Of a stretch of DNA of 64,000 nucleotides, positions 43,652 through 52,205 are shown in pieces. Below the pieces are notes generated by a model. The model searched no databases and was not told where the DNA came from. It saw only the letters and a list, made by a program, of their open reading frames with translations. Positions within the stretch are counted from its first letter, which is position 1. Each line of letters starts with the position of its first letter. A program made the translations under genes and the position numbers. Source of the stretch: Streptomyces liliifuscus (GTDB lineage: Bacteria; Actinomycetota; Actinomycetes; Streptomycetales; Streptomycetaceae); the NCBI RefSeq assembly GCF_016598615.1, contig NZ_CP066831.1:5828001-5892000 (forward strand), written 5' to 3'.

Positions 43652-44998
43652 GTGACCGAGACGACCCAGACGCAGACGACACCGCCAGGCGGTGCCAGGC
43701 AACGCAGCCCCGAGTTCCAGCTGGCGATGGACGCGTCGCGGGGGCTGCGCCAGGACCTCTTCCACGACGCCTTCGCCGTCCACCCGCTGCCCAGGATGCG
43801 TGTGGACGGCCGCCTGACCCGGCGGCTGCCGCCGCGCCTGCGGGAGCAGGCGGCCTGGACCCCGCACATAGTGGTGGGACTGGCCGGCCTGGTGGCGCTG
43901 CTCGTCTCCCTCGCCGGCAACGGCGGCGGCGATCTCCCGCAGCTCCTGACCGGCCTCCTCGCACTGGGCACGATCCTGCTGACACTGCTCAGGCCGGTCG
44001 GAGCCTTCTGGGTCTCCCTCGCGGTGACACCGGTCACGGCCCTGTTCGGCAACGGCTGGGGGAGCGACTGGCCCTGGCTGCCCGGCGCCTTCGCGACCCA
44101 GTTGATCGTGCTCACGATCGTGGCGCTGAGGACCAGACCCCGCACGGCGGCCTGGATGTGGGCGCTGACCGCGACGTACGGCCTGTTCGCGGAGGTCTTC
44201 TTCGGAGGCAGCCACTACTACACGAACACCATGCCCTTCCTGTTCGTGAGTGCGCTGGCACTGCTGGTCGTCACGGTGTGGCATGTGCGGCACGACGCCG
44301 CGCAGAAGGTGACCGCCCAGGAGACGGTGACCGCGCACGAGCGTTCCAAGCGCACCCTTCTCGAAGAGCGCACGACGATCGCCCGCGAGCTGCACGACGT
44401 GGTCGCCCACCACATGTCGGTGGTCGCCATCCAGGCGGAGGCGGCCCCCTACCGCGTGGAGAACCCACCGCCGGAGCTGGAGTACGCCTTCGCGGTGATC
44501 AGGGAGAACGCGGTCATAGCCCTCTCCGAGCTGCGCCGGGTCCTCGGTGTCGTACGGGCCGAGGACTACGAGGCCCCGGACGCCCCCCAGCCCACACTCG
44601 CGGACCTGGACCGGCTCCTGGAGAACGTGCGGGGCGCGGGACTCGCGGTGGACAAGACGGTCACCGGGGCGGTGCGCGAGCTCCCGCAGGGCGTGGAGCT
44701 GTCCGCGTACCGAATAGTCCAGGAGGCGCTGAGCAACAGCCTGCGGCACGCGCCGGGCGCCGCGGCCAAGGTGGAGATCGGCTATGTGCTCGGCGGACTG
44801 GGACTGCGCGTCGTGAACGGTCCCGCGACCGGCCTGGTCAAGCCCTCACCGGGCGCCGGGCACGGCATCACGGGCATGAGGGAGAGGGTGTCGATGCTGG
44901 ACGGGGAGATGACTGCTGCGGCGACGGACGACGGGGGCTATGAGGTCACGGTCTTCCTCCCCGTCCCGGCGACGGCACCGACGGAGGACTCCGCATGA
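43652..44998 (+). CDS. NarL-type sensor histidine kinase (system 2)
   Basis: 448-aa sensor kinase paralogous to system 1. An N-terminal cytoplasmic segment, about four membrane helices (HIVVGLAGLVALLVSLAGN to FLFVSALALLVVTVWHV), phosphoacceptor motif RTTIARELHDVVAHHMSVVA, and ATPase end GAGHGITGMRERVSMLDGE. GTG 43652 has TACCGT at 43639-43644 7 nt upstream (leaderless); the ATGA overlap with the regulator gene marks a two-gene operon. The duplicated order kinase-regulator-kinase-regulator suggests tandem duplication of a system, since diverged. Confidence 0.9.
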   Translation: MTETTQTQTTPPGGARQRSPEFQLAMDASRGLRQDLFHDAFAVHPLPRMRVDGRLTRRLPPRLREQAAWTPHIVVGLAGLVALLVSLAGNGGGDLPQLLTGLLALGTILLTLLRPVGAFWVSLAVTPVTALFGNGWGSDWPWLPGAFATQLIVLTIVALRTRPRTAAWMWALTATYGLFAEVFFGGSHYYTNTMPFLFVSALALLVVTVWHVRHDAAQKVTAQETVTAHERSKRTLLEERTTIARELHDVVAHHMSVVAIQAEAAPYRVENPPPELEYAFAVIRENAVIALSELRRVLGVVRAEDYEAPDAPQPTLADLDRLLENVRGAGLAVDKTVTGAVRELPQGVELSAYRIVQEALSNSLRHAPGAAAKVEIGYVLGGLGLRVVNGPATGLVKPSPGAGHGITGMRERVSMLDGEMTAAATDDGGYEVTVFLPVPATAPTEDSA

Positions 44999-45660
44999 CC
45001 ATTCGCGTACTGATCGCCGACGACCAGATGATGGTCCGCGAGGGCTTCTCGGTGCTGCTCGGCGCGATGCCGGACATCGAGGTCGTCGGCGAGGCGGTCA
45101 ACGGCCGCGAGGCCGTGGACCGGGTCCGGGAGCTGGGGCCGGACGTGGTCCTGATGGACATCCGGATGCCCGAGATGAACGGCATAGAGGCGACCCGCGA
45201 GATCGTGGCGGCGAACGGCGCGTCGAAGGTGCTCGTCCTGACGACGTTCGACCTCGACGAGTACGTGTACCAGGCGCTGCGCGCCGGGGCGTCCGGCTTC
45301 CTCCTGAAGGACGCCTCCGCCCGGCAGCTCGCGGACGGGGTGCGCGTGGTCGCGGCCGGCGAGGCGCTGCTTGCACCCTCTGTGACGAAGCGGCTGATCA
45401 CGGAGTTCTCCAAGCTGGCCGAGGAGCCCCGTCTGTCGCCCACCGCCCAGGCGGCCTACGGAGACCTGACCGAGCGCGAGACGGAGGTCCTGGTCCTCAT
45501 AGCCCAGGGCCTGTCCAACGCCGAGATAGCCACCCGCCTGGTGGTGGCCGAGTCCACCATCAAGACCCATGTGAGCCGCATCCTGGTCAAGCTGGGTCTG
45601 CGGGACCGCACCCAGGCGGCCGTATTCGCCTACGAGGCCCGACTGGTGACACCGGGCTGA
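44995..45660 (+). CDS. NarL/FixJ-type response regulator (system 2)
   Basis: 221-aa regulator. Receiver: IRVLIADDQMMVREGFSVLL, Asp in PDVVLMDIRMPEMNGIEATR, VLVLTTFDLDEYVYQALRAG, LLKDASARQ. HTH: LTERETEVLVLIAQGLSNAE and VVAESTIKTHVSRILVKLGL. Very similar to the system 1 regulator along its length, so DNA sites and even kinase partners might cross over. Coupled to its kinase by ATGA. Confidence 0.95.
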   Translation: MTIRVLIADDQMMVREGFSVLLGAMPDIEVVGEAVNGREAVDRVRELGPDVVLMDIRMPEMNGIEATREIVAANGASKVLVLTTFDLDEYVYQALRAGASGFLLKDASARQLADGVRVVAAGEALLAPSVTKRLITEFSKLAEEPRLSPTAQAAYGDLTERETEVLVLIAQGLSNAEIATRLVVAESTIKTHVSRILVKLGLRDRTQAAVFAYEARLVTPG

Positions 45661-45687
45661 CGGGCTGCCCCGAAGGGGCGCTCGTCA

Positions 45688-45706
45688 GGGGCGCGGGGAA
45701 CTGCGC
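45688..45706. repeat. Copy of the dispersed GCGCAGTTCCCC element
   Basis: Exact 19-bp core (GGGGCGCGGGGAACTGCGC) followed by GACAAGCC, 28 nt after the response regulator stop. Confidence 0.85.
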
Positions 45707-45828
45707 GACAAGCCACGACGGCACCGCACTGTCCCACCGGCCCGCAGGCCACCCCGCAGAAGGCGGGCCACCCCGCAGAAGAGGGACGGCCCTGTTCAGA
45801 CAGGGACACCTCCGGTTAGCGTCCGGTC

Positions 45829-47049
45829 ATGGCAGCTACCAAGACCCCGCCGACGTTCGACCCCTGGGACCAGGCCTTCCTGGCCAACCCGTACCCCGCT
45901 TACGCGGACCTTCGTGCCCAGGGCCGGGTCCAGTACTACGAGCCCACCAACCAGTGGCTGGTCCCGCACCACGCGGACGTGTCGGCGCTGCTCAGGGACC
46001 GGCGCCTGGGCCGGACGTACCAGCACCGGTTCACGCACGAGGACTTCGGGCGCACGGCACCGCCGGCCGAGCACGAGCCGTTCCACGTGCTGAACGACCA
46101 CGGGATGCTCGACCTGGAGCCCCCGGACCACACACGGATCCGGCGGCTGGTGTCGAAGGCGTTCACCCCGCGGACGGTCGAGCGGCTGCGGCCGTACGTG
46201 GACCGGCTGGCGTCCGAGCTGGTGGGCGAGCTGGTCGCGGCAGGGGGCGGCGATCTGCTGACGGTGGTCGCCGAGCCCCTCCCGGTGGCGGTCATCGCGG
46301 AGATGCTGGGGATCCCGGAGTCCGAGCGGGCGCAGTTGCGGCCCTGGTCGGCGGACATCTGCGGGATGTACGAGCTGAACCCGTCGGAGGAGACGGCGGA
46401 GAGGGCGGTGCGGGCGTCGGTCGAGTTCACCGAGTTCCTGCGGGAGCTGATCGCGGTCCGGCGCAAGGAGCCGGGGGACGACCTGGTCTCGGGGCTGATC
46501 GCGGCGTACGACGAGGGTGACCGGCTCAGCGAGCAGGAGATGATCTCGACATGCGTGCTCCTGCTGAACGCGGGGCACGAGGCGACGGTGAACGCCACGG
46601 TGAACGGGTGGTGGGCGCTGTTCCGGAACCCCGACCAGCTGGCGGCGCTCCGGGCGGACCGGGGGCTGGTGGGTACGGCGGTGGAGGAGCTGATGCGGTA
46701 CGACACGCCGTTGCAGCTGTTCGAGCGGTGGGTGCTCGACGAGATCGAGGTGGACGGGACGGTGATTCCGCGGGGGAGCGAGGTGGCGTTGCTGTTCGGT
46801 TCCGCCAACCATGACCCGGCGGTGTTCGCCGAGCCGGAGGTGCTGGATCTGTCCCGGCCGGAGAATCCGCACATCTCCTTCAGTGCGGGGATCCACTACT
46901 GCATCGGGGCGCCGCTCGCGCGGATCGAACTGGCCGCGTCGATGGGGGCGTTGTTGGATCAGGCTCCTGCGCTCAGGCTCGCTGCCGAGCCCGAGCGGAA
47001 GCCGAACTTCGTGATTCGGGGGTTGGAGGGGTTGCTTGTTGAGATGTGA
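45829..47049 (+). CDS. Cytochrome P450 (CYP107-like)
   Basis: 406-aa soluble bacterial P450. N-terminus FDPWDQAFLANPYPAYADLR; helix C region DLEPPDHTRIRRLVSKAFTP; I-helix oxygen-activation motif LLNAGHEATVN; K-helix ExxR in EELMRYDTP; heme loop ISFSAGIHYCIGAPLARIEL with the cysteine ligand at residue 358. Needs a ferredoxin and reductase, not encoded here. From memory it resembles CYP107P1 of S. coelicolor in the same chromosomal position; substrate unknown. TAGCGT (45817-45822) 6 nt before the ATG suggests a leaderless transcript. Confidence 0.95.
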   Translation: MAATKTPPTFDPWDQAFLANPYPAYADLRAQGRVQYYEPTNQWLVPHHADVSALLRDRRLGRTYQHRFTHEDFGRTAPPAEHEPFHVLNDHGMLDLEPPDHTRIRRLVSKAFTPRTVERLRPYVDRLASELVGELVAAGGGDLLTVVAEPLPVAVIAEMLGIPESERAQLRPWSADICGMYELNPSEETAERAVRASVEFTEFLRELIAVRRKEPGDDLVSGLIAAYDEGDRLSEQEMISTCVLLLNAGHEATVNATVNGWWALFRNPDQLAALRADRGLVGTAVEELMRYDTPLQLFERWVLDEIEVDGTVIPRGSEVALLFGSANHDPAVFAEPEVLDLSRPENPHISFSAGIHYCIGAPLARIELAASMGALLDQAPALRLAAEPERKPNFVIRGLEGLLVEM

Positions 47050-47103
47050 CGGGCGGGGGCGGGTGGGTTCGGTGGTGATGTGCGGGTTCGGTGGGGGCTG
47101 GTC

Positions 47104-47150
47104 GCGCAGTTCCCCGCGCCCCTAAAAGATTGCGCAGTTCCCCGCGCCCC
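47104..47150. repeat. Two direct copies of the dispersed element
   Basis: GCGCAGTTCCCCGCGCCCC occurs twice in the same orientation (47104-47122 and 47132-47150) between the convergent P450 and ABC permease genes. Confidence 0.88.
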
Positions 47151-47171
47151 CAAAAAGACCGGGGGCGCCCG

Positions 47172-48827
47172 TCAGCCCGTTGTCAGGTCCCGGCGCTTCA
47201 GTGCGGCCAAGCCTGCTCCCACCAGCGCCACCGCGATCATGGTGAGTACGAGTACCGGTGTCCACGTCATGTCCCCGCCCGGGAGCTTCGGGAGGTGGCC
47301 GAAGGGGGAGAGGTCCAGGACCGAGTCGGGGAGTTCGAGGGCCGGGCCGATCCAGCCCAGGAGGAGGACCGCGCCCGCCACACCCCAGGCGGCCGGAGCC
47401 ACCTGTGGCGACACCCCGTGGAGGAGGACCGCCAGGCCGCCGATGGTCCAGATCGCCGGGAGTTGGACCAGGCAGGCGCCCAGGACGGCGGGGAGGTCCT
47501 GGCCGTAGCCGAGGGCCAGACCGAGGCCGCCGACCAGCATGATCAGGGTCGCCCCGCCGAAGGCGATCAGCAGATGGCCGGAGGCCCAGCGCAGGCGGCC
47601 GACGGCGTTCGCGAGGACGGGTTCCGCGCGCTGGGAGGTCTCCTCGGCGTGCAGCCGCAGCACGGACTGGACGACGTACAGCGCGGCGACCATTCCGAGC
47701 ATGCCGACCATCGTGGCGAGGAAGGCGTCCGTGATCCCGGACTGGCCGCCCATGCGCTCGATGATCTCGCGGGTCCGTTCGTTGTCGCCGACCAGATCCG
47801 TGGCGCCCGTGGTGATCCCGCCGAAGGCGGCCCCGGCGGCGAGGAAGCCGAGGCTCCAGCCGAGGACGCTGCCGCGCTGCAGCCGCCAGGCCAGCGACCA
47901 GGCCGTACCGAGGCGGCCGTCCGCGAGTCCGGGCCGGGTCGGCAGGAAGCTCATGCCGACGTCACGGCGGCCGGCCAGGTCGTACGCGATCACGCCCTGG
48001 AGCGCCACGGCGGCGACGAAGAGGAGCAGCACCCACCACCGTTCGCCGGCGAAGGACCGCAGGTTCTCCAGCCAGCCGACGGGGGACAGCCACGTCAGCA
48101 CCGAGGAGCCGTCGGTCACCGACGAGTCGCCGGCCGCCCGCAGTACGAAGGCCGCGCCCAGCAGTCCGCCCGTCAGCCCCTTCGCGAGCCGGGCGCTCTC
48201 CGTGAGCTGGGCGACGATCGCGGCCATCGTCGCGAAGACCATGCCGACCCCGGCCGTGCCCAGCCCGAGCGCCAGCGCGCCCGAGGAGCCCTGTCCCGCG
48301 AGGCCGCCCGTGATGATCAGCGCGAGGGCCGCGTTCGCGACGAGGGCGGCGAGGAGCGCGGCGGTCAGCGGGGCGCGACGGCCCACCATGCCCGCCGAGA
48401 CCATCTCCTGACGGCCGCTCTCCTCCTCGTCCCGGGTGTGCCGCACGACGACGAGCAGGCTCATGATCCCGGCGAACACGCCCGCGTACGCTCCGATGCG
48501 CCACGCCACGAGGCCGCCGAGCGAGTCGCCGAACACCGGTCCGTACATGGCGCGCAGGGAGCTGTTGGTCAGCATCTGGCGGGCCACGTCGGCACGTTCG
48601 GCGGCCGTGGAGTAGACGCTCTCCAGCGAGCCGGGCATGGAGACCACCATCAGCCCGATCACCGCGACCCACAGCGGGATCATCACCCGGTCGCGGCGCA
48701 GTGCGAGCCTCAACAGGGTCCAGGTTCCGGCCAGTTGACGGGAACCACCCGCTCGTACGCCGAACCTTGTGCCTGAAGTGCCCGAAGTACCCGAGGTGCC
48801 CGAAGTACCCGGAGCCACGGCGGTCAT
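47172..48827 (-). CDS. ABC transporter permease (drug-exporter type)
   Basis: 551-aa membrane protein with about twelve helices in two halves, the arrangement of the polyketide-exporter permeases (ABC-2-like): LLRLALRRDRVMIPLWVAVI, IMSLLVVVRHTRDEEESGRQ, SPVGWLENLRSF and LHAEETSQRAEPVLANAVGR. N-terminus is a Thr-Ser-Gly repeat (residues 7-20, PGTSGTSGTSGTSG). Its ATG overlaps the ATPase stop (ATGA), so the two form one exporter operon. Probably controlled by the divergent MarR/GbsR regulator at 49837. Confidence 0.9.
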   Translation of the reverse strand: MTAVAPGTSGTSGTSGTSGTRFGVRAGGSRQLAGTWTLLRLALRRDRVMIPLWVAVIGLMVVSMPGSLESVYSTAAERADVARQMLTNSSLRAMYGPVFGDSLGGLVAWRIGAYAGVFAGIMSLLVVVRHTRDEEESGRQEMVSAGMVGRRAPLTAALLAALVANAALALIITGGLAGQGSSGALALGLGTAGVGMVFATMAAIVAQLTESARLAKGLTGGLLGAAFVLRAAGDSSVTDGSSVLTWLSPVGWLENLRSFAGERWWVLLLFVAAVALQGVIAYDLAGRRDVGMSFLPTRPGLADGRLGTAWSLAWRLQRGSVLGWSLGFLAAGAAFGGITTGATDLVGDNERTREIIERMGGQSGITDAFLATMVGMLGMVAALYVVQSVLRLHAEETSQRAEPVLANAVGRLRWASGHLLIAFGGATLIMLVGGLGLALGYGQDLPAVLGACLVQLPAIWTIGGLAVLLHGVSPQVAPAAWGVAGAVLLLGWIGPALELPDSVLDLSPFGHLPKLPGGDMTWTPVLVLTMIAVALVGAGLAALKRRDLTTG

Positions 48828-49732
48828 CGCGACACCGCCTCCGCCCGCACGTCCTCCTGGTAGTGCCGCAGGAACAGCTCTTCCAGGGTCGGCGGCGTCG
48901 AGGTCAGGGACCGTACGCCCGACTCGGTGAGTGAGCGCAGCACGGCGTTCAGCTTGTCGCTCTCCACCTGGAGTTTGACCCTGTTGCCCTGGATGTCGAC
49001 GTCATGGACGCCGGGCAGGGCCGCCAACCCGTTGGGCGGGCCCGCGAGTTCGGCGGTGACGCTCGTACGGGTCAGATGGCGCAGCTGGGTGAGCGAGCCG
49101 CTCTCCACGGTCCGGCCCTTGCGGATGATGCTGACGCGGTCGCACAGCTCCTCCACCTCGCTGAGGATGTGCGAGGAGAGGAGGATGGTGCGGCCCCGGT
49201 CGCGTTCCTCCTCGACGCAGGACTGGAAGACCTCCTCCATGAGCGGGTCGAGGCCCGAGGTCGGCTCGTCCAGGATCAGCAGGTCGACGTCCGAGGCGAA
49301 GGCGGCGACGAGGGCGACCTTCTGCCGGTTGCCCTTGGAGTAGGTGCGCCCCTTCTTGGTCGGGTCGAGTTCGAACCGCTCGATCAGGTCCGCCCGGCGC
49401 GCCTTGTCGAGTCCCCCGCGCAGCCGCCCGTACAGGTCGATGACCTCGCCGCCGGAGAGGTTGCGCCACAGCGTCACGTCGCCGGGGACGTACGCGATCC
49501 GGCGGTGCAGTGCGACCGCGTCGGTCCACGGGTCCCCGCCCAGCAGCTGGGCGGCGCCGGAGTCGGCGCGCAGGAGGCCCAGCAGGACGCGGATGGTGGT
49601 GGACTTCCCGGCGCCGTTCGGGCCGAGGAAGCCGTGGACCTCGCCGGTCTCGACGTCGAGGTCGAGACCGTCCAGGGCGTGCGTGCTGCCGAACGACTTG
49701 TGCAGTCCGGAGACGGTGATTGCCTTCGTCAT
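48824..49732 (-). CDS. ABC transporter ATP-binding protein
   Basis: 302-aa ATPase of a multidrug-type exporter. Walker A is GFLGPNGAGKSTTIRVLLGL and Walker B LLILDEPTSGLDPL; the signature helix reads YSKGNRQKVAL, a common non-canonical form of LSGGQ in this family. H-loop in LLSSHILSEVEELCDR. The C-terminal 80 residues form a regulatory extension (PPTLEELFLRHYQ). First gene of the operon, with its start 12 nt from the palindromic operator at 49744-49782. Confidence 0.95.
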   Translation of the reverse strand: MTKAITVSGLHKSFGSTHALDGLDLDVETGEVHGFLGPNGAGKSTTIRVLLGLLRADSGAAQLLGGDPWTDAVALHRRIAYVPGDVTLWRNLSGGEVIDLYGRLRGGLDKARRADLIERFELDPTKKGRTYSKGNRQKVALVAAFASDVDLLILDEPTSGLDPLMEEVFQSCVEEERDRGRTILLSSHILSEVEELCDRVSIIRKGRTVESGSLTQLRHLTRTSVTAELAGPPNGLAALPGVHDVDIQGNRVKLQVESDKLNAVLRSLTESGVRSLTSTPPTLEELFLRHYQEDVRAEAVSR

Positions 49733-49743
49733 GGTTCAGAACG

Positions 49744-49782
49744 TACGCTTCCTTCAGAAATTTGTGAAGTTAAGGAAGCGTA
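49744..49782. promoter_or_regulatory. Palindromic operator in divergent promoter region
   Basis: TACGCTTCCTT (49744-49754) and AAGGAAGCGTA (49772-49782) form perfect 11-bp arms with a 17-nt spacer that itself contains CTTCA/TGAAG. AT-rich relative to surroundings; TATAAAT directly follows and may be the -10 box of the MarR/GbsR gene. Confidence 0.7.
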
Positions 49783-49836
49783 TAAATCGCGGATACACTC
49801 GACCATGGCGCGCTGAGCAGGGGAGAGGATCCAAGG

Positions 49837-50334
49837 ATGTCGAAACCGAGTGAGGTGGGGCGGGACCCGGAGGCGGTCTCGAAGTTCGTCGAGAGCTTCG
49901 CCGCGCAGCTGGTCGGGGCCGGGATGCAGCGGATGCCGGCCCGGGTGTTCGCCGCCCTGCTCGCCTCGGACTCCGGGGTGCTGTCCTCCGCCGAGATCGG
50001 TGCGCAGCTCCAGGTCAGTCCCGCCGCCGTCTCCGGGGCGGTGCGCTATCTCTCGCAGCAGCACATGGTCTCGCGCGAGCGGGAGCCCGGCTCCCGGCGC
50101 GAGCGGTACCGCGTGCACAACGACCAGTGGTACGAGGCGCTGACCAACCGGGACACGGTGCTCAAGCGGTGGCAGTCCGCCCTGAGCGAGGGGGTCGAGA
50201 GCCTGGGCGTCGAGACGCCGGCGGGGCGGCGGCTCGACGAGACGCGCGCGTTCTTTCAGTTCGTCGAGGGGGAGATCGCCGAGATGATGGAGCGTTGGCG
50301 TGTCCACAAGGAGCGGGAGTTCGGCGACGGGTGA
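49837..50334 (+). CDS. MarR/GbsR-type transcriptional regulator
   Basis: 165-aa winged-helix regulator. N-terminal FVESFAAQLVGAGMQRMPAR is typical of the GbsR/MarR group; the HTH is LSSAEIGAQLQVSPAAVSGA, then VRYLSQQHMVSREREPGSRR as the wing. C-terminal helices mediate dimerisation. Divergent from the ABC exporter operon over a long palindrome, so it is most likely the exporter's ligand-responsive repressor. Confidence 0.92.
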   Translation: MSKPSEVGRDPEAVSKFVESFAAQLVGAGMQRMPARVFAALLASDSGVLSSAEIGAQLQVSPAAVSGAVRYLSQQHMVSREREPGSRRERYRVHNDQWYEALTNRDTVLKRWQSALSEGVESLGVETPAGRRLDETRAFFQFVEGEIAEMMERWRVHKEREFGDG

Positions 50335-50378
50335 GGTCGCCAAGGGGGTTGCCGTGGGTGGCGTGACCGTTGAGGGGG

Positions 50379-50428
50379 ATGGGGAACTGCGGGTTCGTCG
50401 TGGCTGGTCGCGCAGTTCCCCACGCCCC
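50379..50428. repeat. Diverged inverted copy of the dispersed element
   Basis: GGGGAACTGCGGGTTCG (50381) and GCGCAGTTCCCCACGCCCC (50410-50428) form a partial inverted pair, between the MarR/GbsR and permease genes. Confidence 0.7.
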
Positions 50429-50457
50429 TGAAGGGGCGCCCACCTGAAGGGACTTTC

Positions 50458-51978
50458 CTAGCGCTCCTTGGTCTCCTCCAGGACCGTCCTGCCCAGCAGC
50501 GCGTACCCCTCCGGGCGCCGGCGCTTCAGGTACTGCGCGTACGCCACCCCGCCCACCGCGATCAGCGCGACGATCCACGGGGTGGACTTCAGGACGATCG
50601 AACCGGACTCGGGGCCGGCCGCGACGCCCATGTTGGACACCAGCAGGACCACCACCGCGAGCATCGCGAGGCCGCCGACGAGTGGGGCGGTGAAGGTCCT
50701 GAACCAGTGCCGGGACTCGGGGTGGTTCTTGCGGAAGTAGGCCAGCACCGCGAAGGAGCACACCGCCTGCACCACCAGGATGGCCATCGTGCCGAGGATG
50801 GCGAGCAGGACGTACGTGCCGGTGTAAGGGTCCTTGCCCGCCGCCCAGAACGCGCCGAGCAGCACCGCGCTGACGACCGTCTGGACGAGACCCGCGATGT
50901 GCGGGGAACCGTGCTCGGGGTGGGTGCGCCCGATCGTGCGCTGCAGTGACGGCAGCACCCCCTCGCGGCCGAGGGCGTAGAGATAGCGGGCGGCGCAGTT
51001 GTGGAAGGCCATGCCGCAGGCCAGCGAGCCGGTGATCATCAGCCACTGCATGACGATGACGGCCCAGTGGCCGACGTACTGCTCGGTGGGGTTGAAGAAG
51101 AGGGCGAGCGGGTTCGAGGAGGAGGCCGCCTCGACGGCCGCCGCCTCGCCGTTGCCCGTGATGGCCATCCAGGACACGAAGACGTAGAAGACGCCGACGC
51201 CGAGCACCGAGATCATCGTGGCCTTGGGGATGATCTTCTTCGGGTCGCGGGACTCCTCGCCGTACATGGCCGTCGACTCGAAGCCGACCCACGACCAGAA
51301 GGCGAAGAAGAGTCCGAGTCCGGCCGAGGTCCCCTGGAAGGCGTTGACCGGGTTGACCGGGCCGAACGTGAAGCCGTCCGGGCCGCCGCCGTGCAGTGCG
51401 ACGGAGATCGCCATCGCCGCGAGGATCGTGACCTCGGTGGCCAGCAGCACCACGAGGAGCTTCTCGGCGACCGACACCCCGAACCACGTGCCCGTGGCGT
51501 TGATCGCGAGCATCAGGATCGCGAACGCCCACCACGGGACGTCCACCCCCGTCTGGTCGTGCAGGGTCGTCGTGGCGAAGGTCGAGAAGATGCCGATCAG
51601 GGCCGGTTCGAAGACGACGTACGCGAAGGTCGCCAGGAGCCCCGAAGCCAGGCCGACGGTCCGGCCGAGGCCGAACGAGATGAAGCCGTAGAAGGCGCCG
51701 GTGGACGTGATGTGCTTCGCCATCGAGGTGAAGCCGACCGCAAAGATCGCCAGGACGACCATTGCGACGAGATAGCTCGCGGGGGCTCCGATGCCGTTGC
51801 CGGAGGAGACCATGAAGGGCACGTTGCCCGTCATCGCGGTGATCGGCGCGGCCGTGGCGACGGCCATGAAGACCACGCCGAGCAGTCCGATCGCGTTCGG
51901 CTTGAGCCGGTGGACGGTGGTGTCCTCGCCCGCCGTGCCCGCCGCCGCCTCGGGGGCTGCGCCCTCTTGTACTGCCAT
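50458..51978 (-). CDS. APC-family amino acid/amine permease
   Basis: 506-aa twelve-helix permease of the amino-acid/polyamine/organocation superfamily. Conserved TM1 region GLLGVVFMAVATAAPITAMT, FYGFISFGLGRTVGLASGLL, and FFAFWSWVGFESTAMYGEES (TM6-type motif), AFHNCAARYLYALGREGVLP (TM8 loop). ATG 51978 has AAGGGG upstream; 51996 is the alternative. It is divergent from eutBC, so uptake of ethanolamine is the most economical role, but a general amino-acid transport function cannot be excluded. Confidence 0.88.
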   Translation of the reverse strand: MAVQEGAAPEAAAGTAGEDTTVHRLKPNAIGLLGVVFMAVATAAPITAMTGNVPFMVSSGNGIGAPASYLVAMVVLAIFAVGFTSMAKHITSTGAFYGFISFGLGRTVGLASGLLATFAYVVFEPALIGIFSTFATTTLHDQTGVDVPWWAFAILMLAINATGTWFGVSVAEKLLVVLLATEVTILAAMAISVALHGGGPDGFTFGPVNPVNAFQGTSAGLGLFFAFWSWVGFESTAMYGEESRDPKKIIPKATMISVLGVGVFYVFVSWMAITGNGEAAAVEAASSSNPLALFFNPTEQYVGHWAVIVMQWLMITGSLACGMAFHNCAARYLYALGREGVLPSLQRTIGRTHPEHGSPHIAGLVQTVVSAVLLGAFWAAGKDPYTGTYVLLAILGTMAILVVQAVCSFAVLAYFRKNHPESRHWFRTFTAPLVGGLAMLAVVVLLVSNMGVAAGPESGSIVLKSTPWIVALIAVGGVAYAQYLKRRRPEGYALLGRTVLEETKER

Positions 51979-52205
51979 CGGGTGGCCCCTTTCCATGGTC
52001 GTCCGCGGTCGCCCGCTGGTCTTCACGCTCGTCTTCGGTCGACCGGAATGCTGCACGGAAAATGAGTCGTGTCGCCGGTCCGGGCGTTAAATGTTTGTCA
52101 ACCAGACCTTTAGAACTCCTGTGGATCGCCCCGGCAGCGAACGTCTGCGTTAACTCTCCGCCCGGCCATGGACCCCGTACGCCCGCGCTTCGTACCGTCC
52201 CCGGC

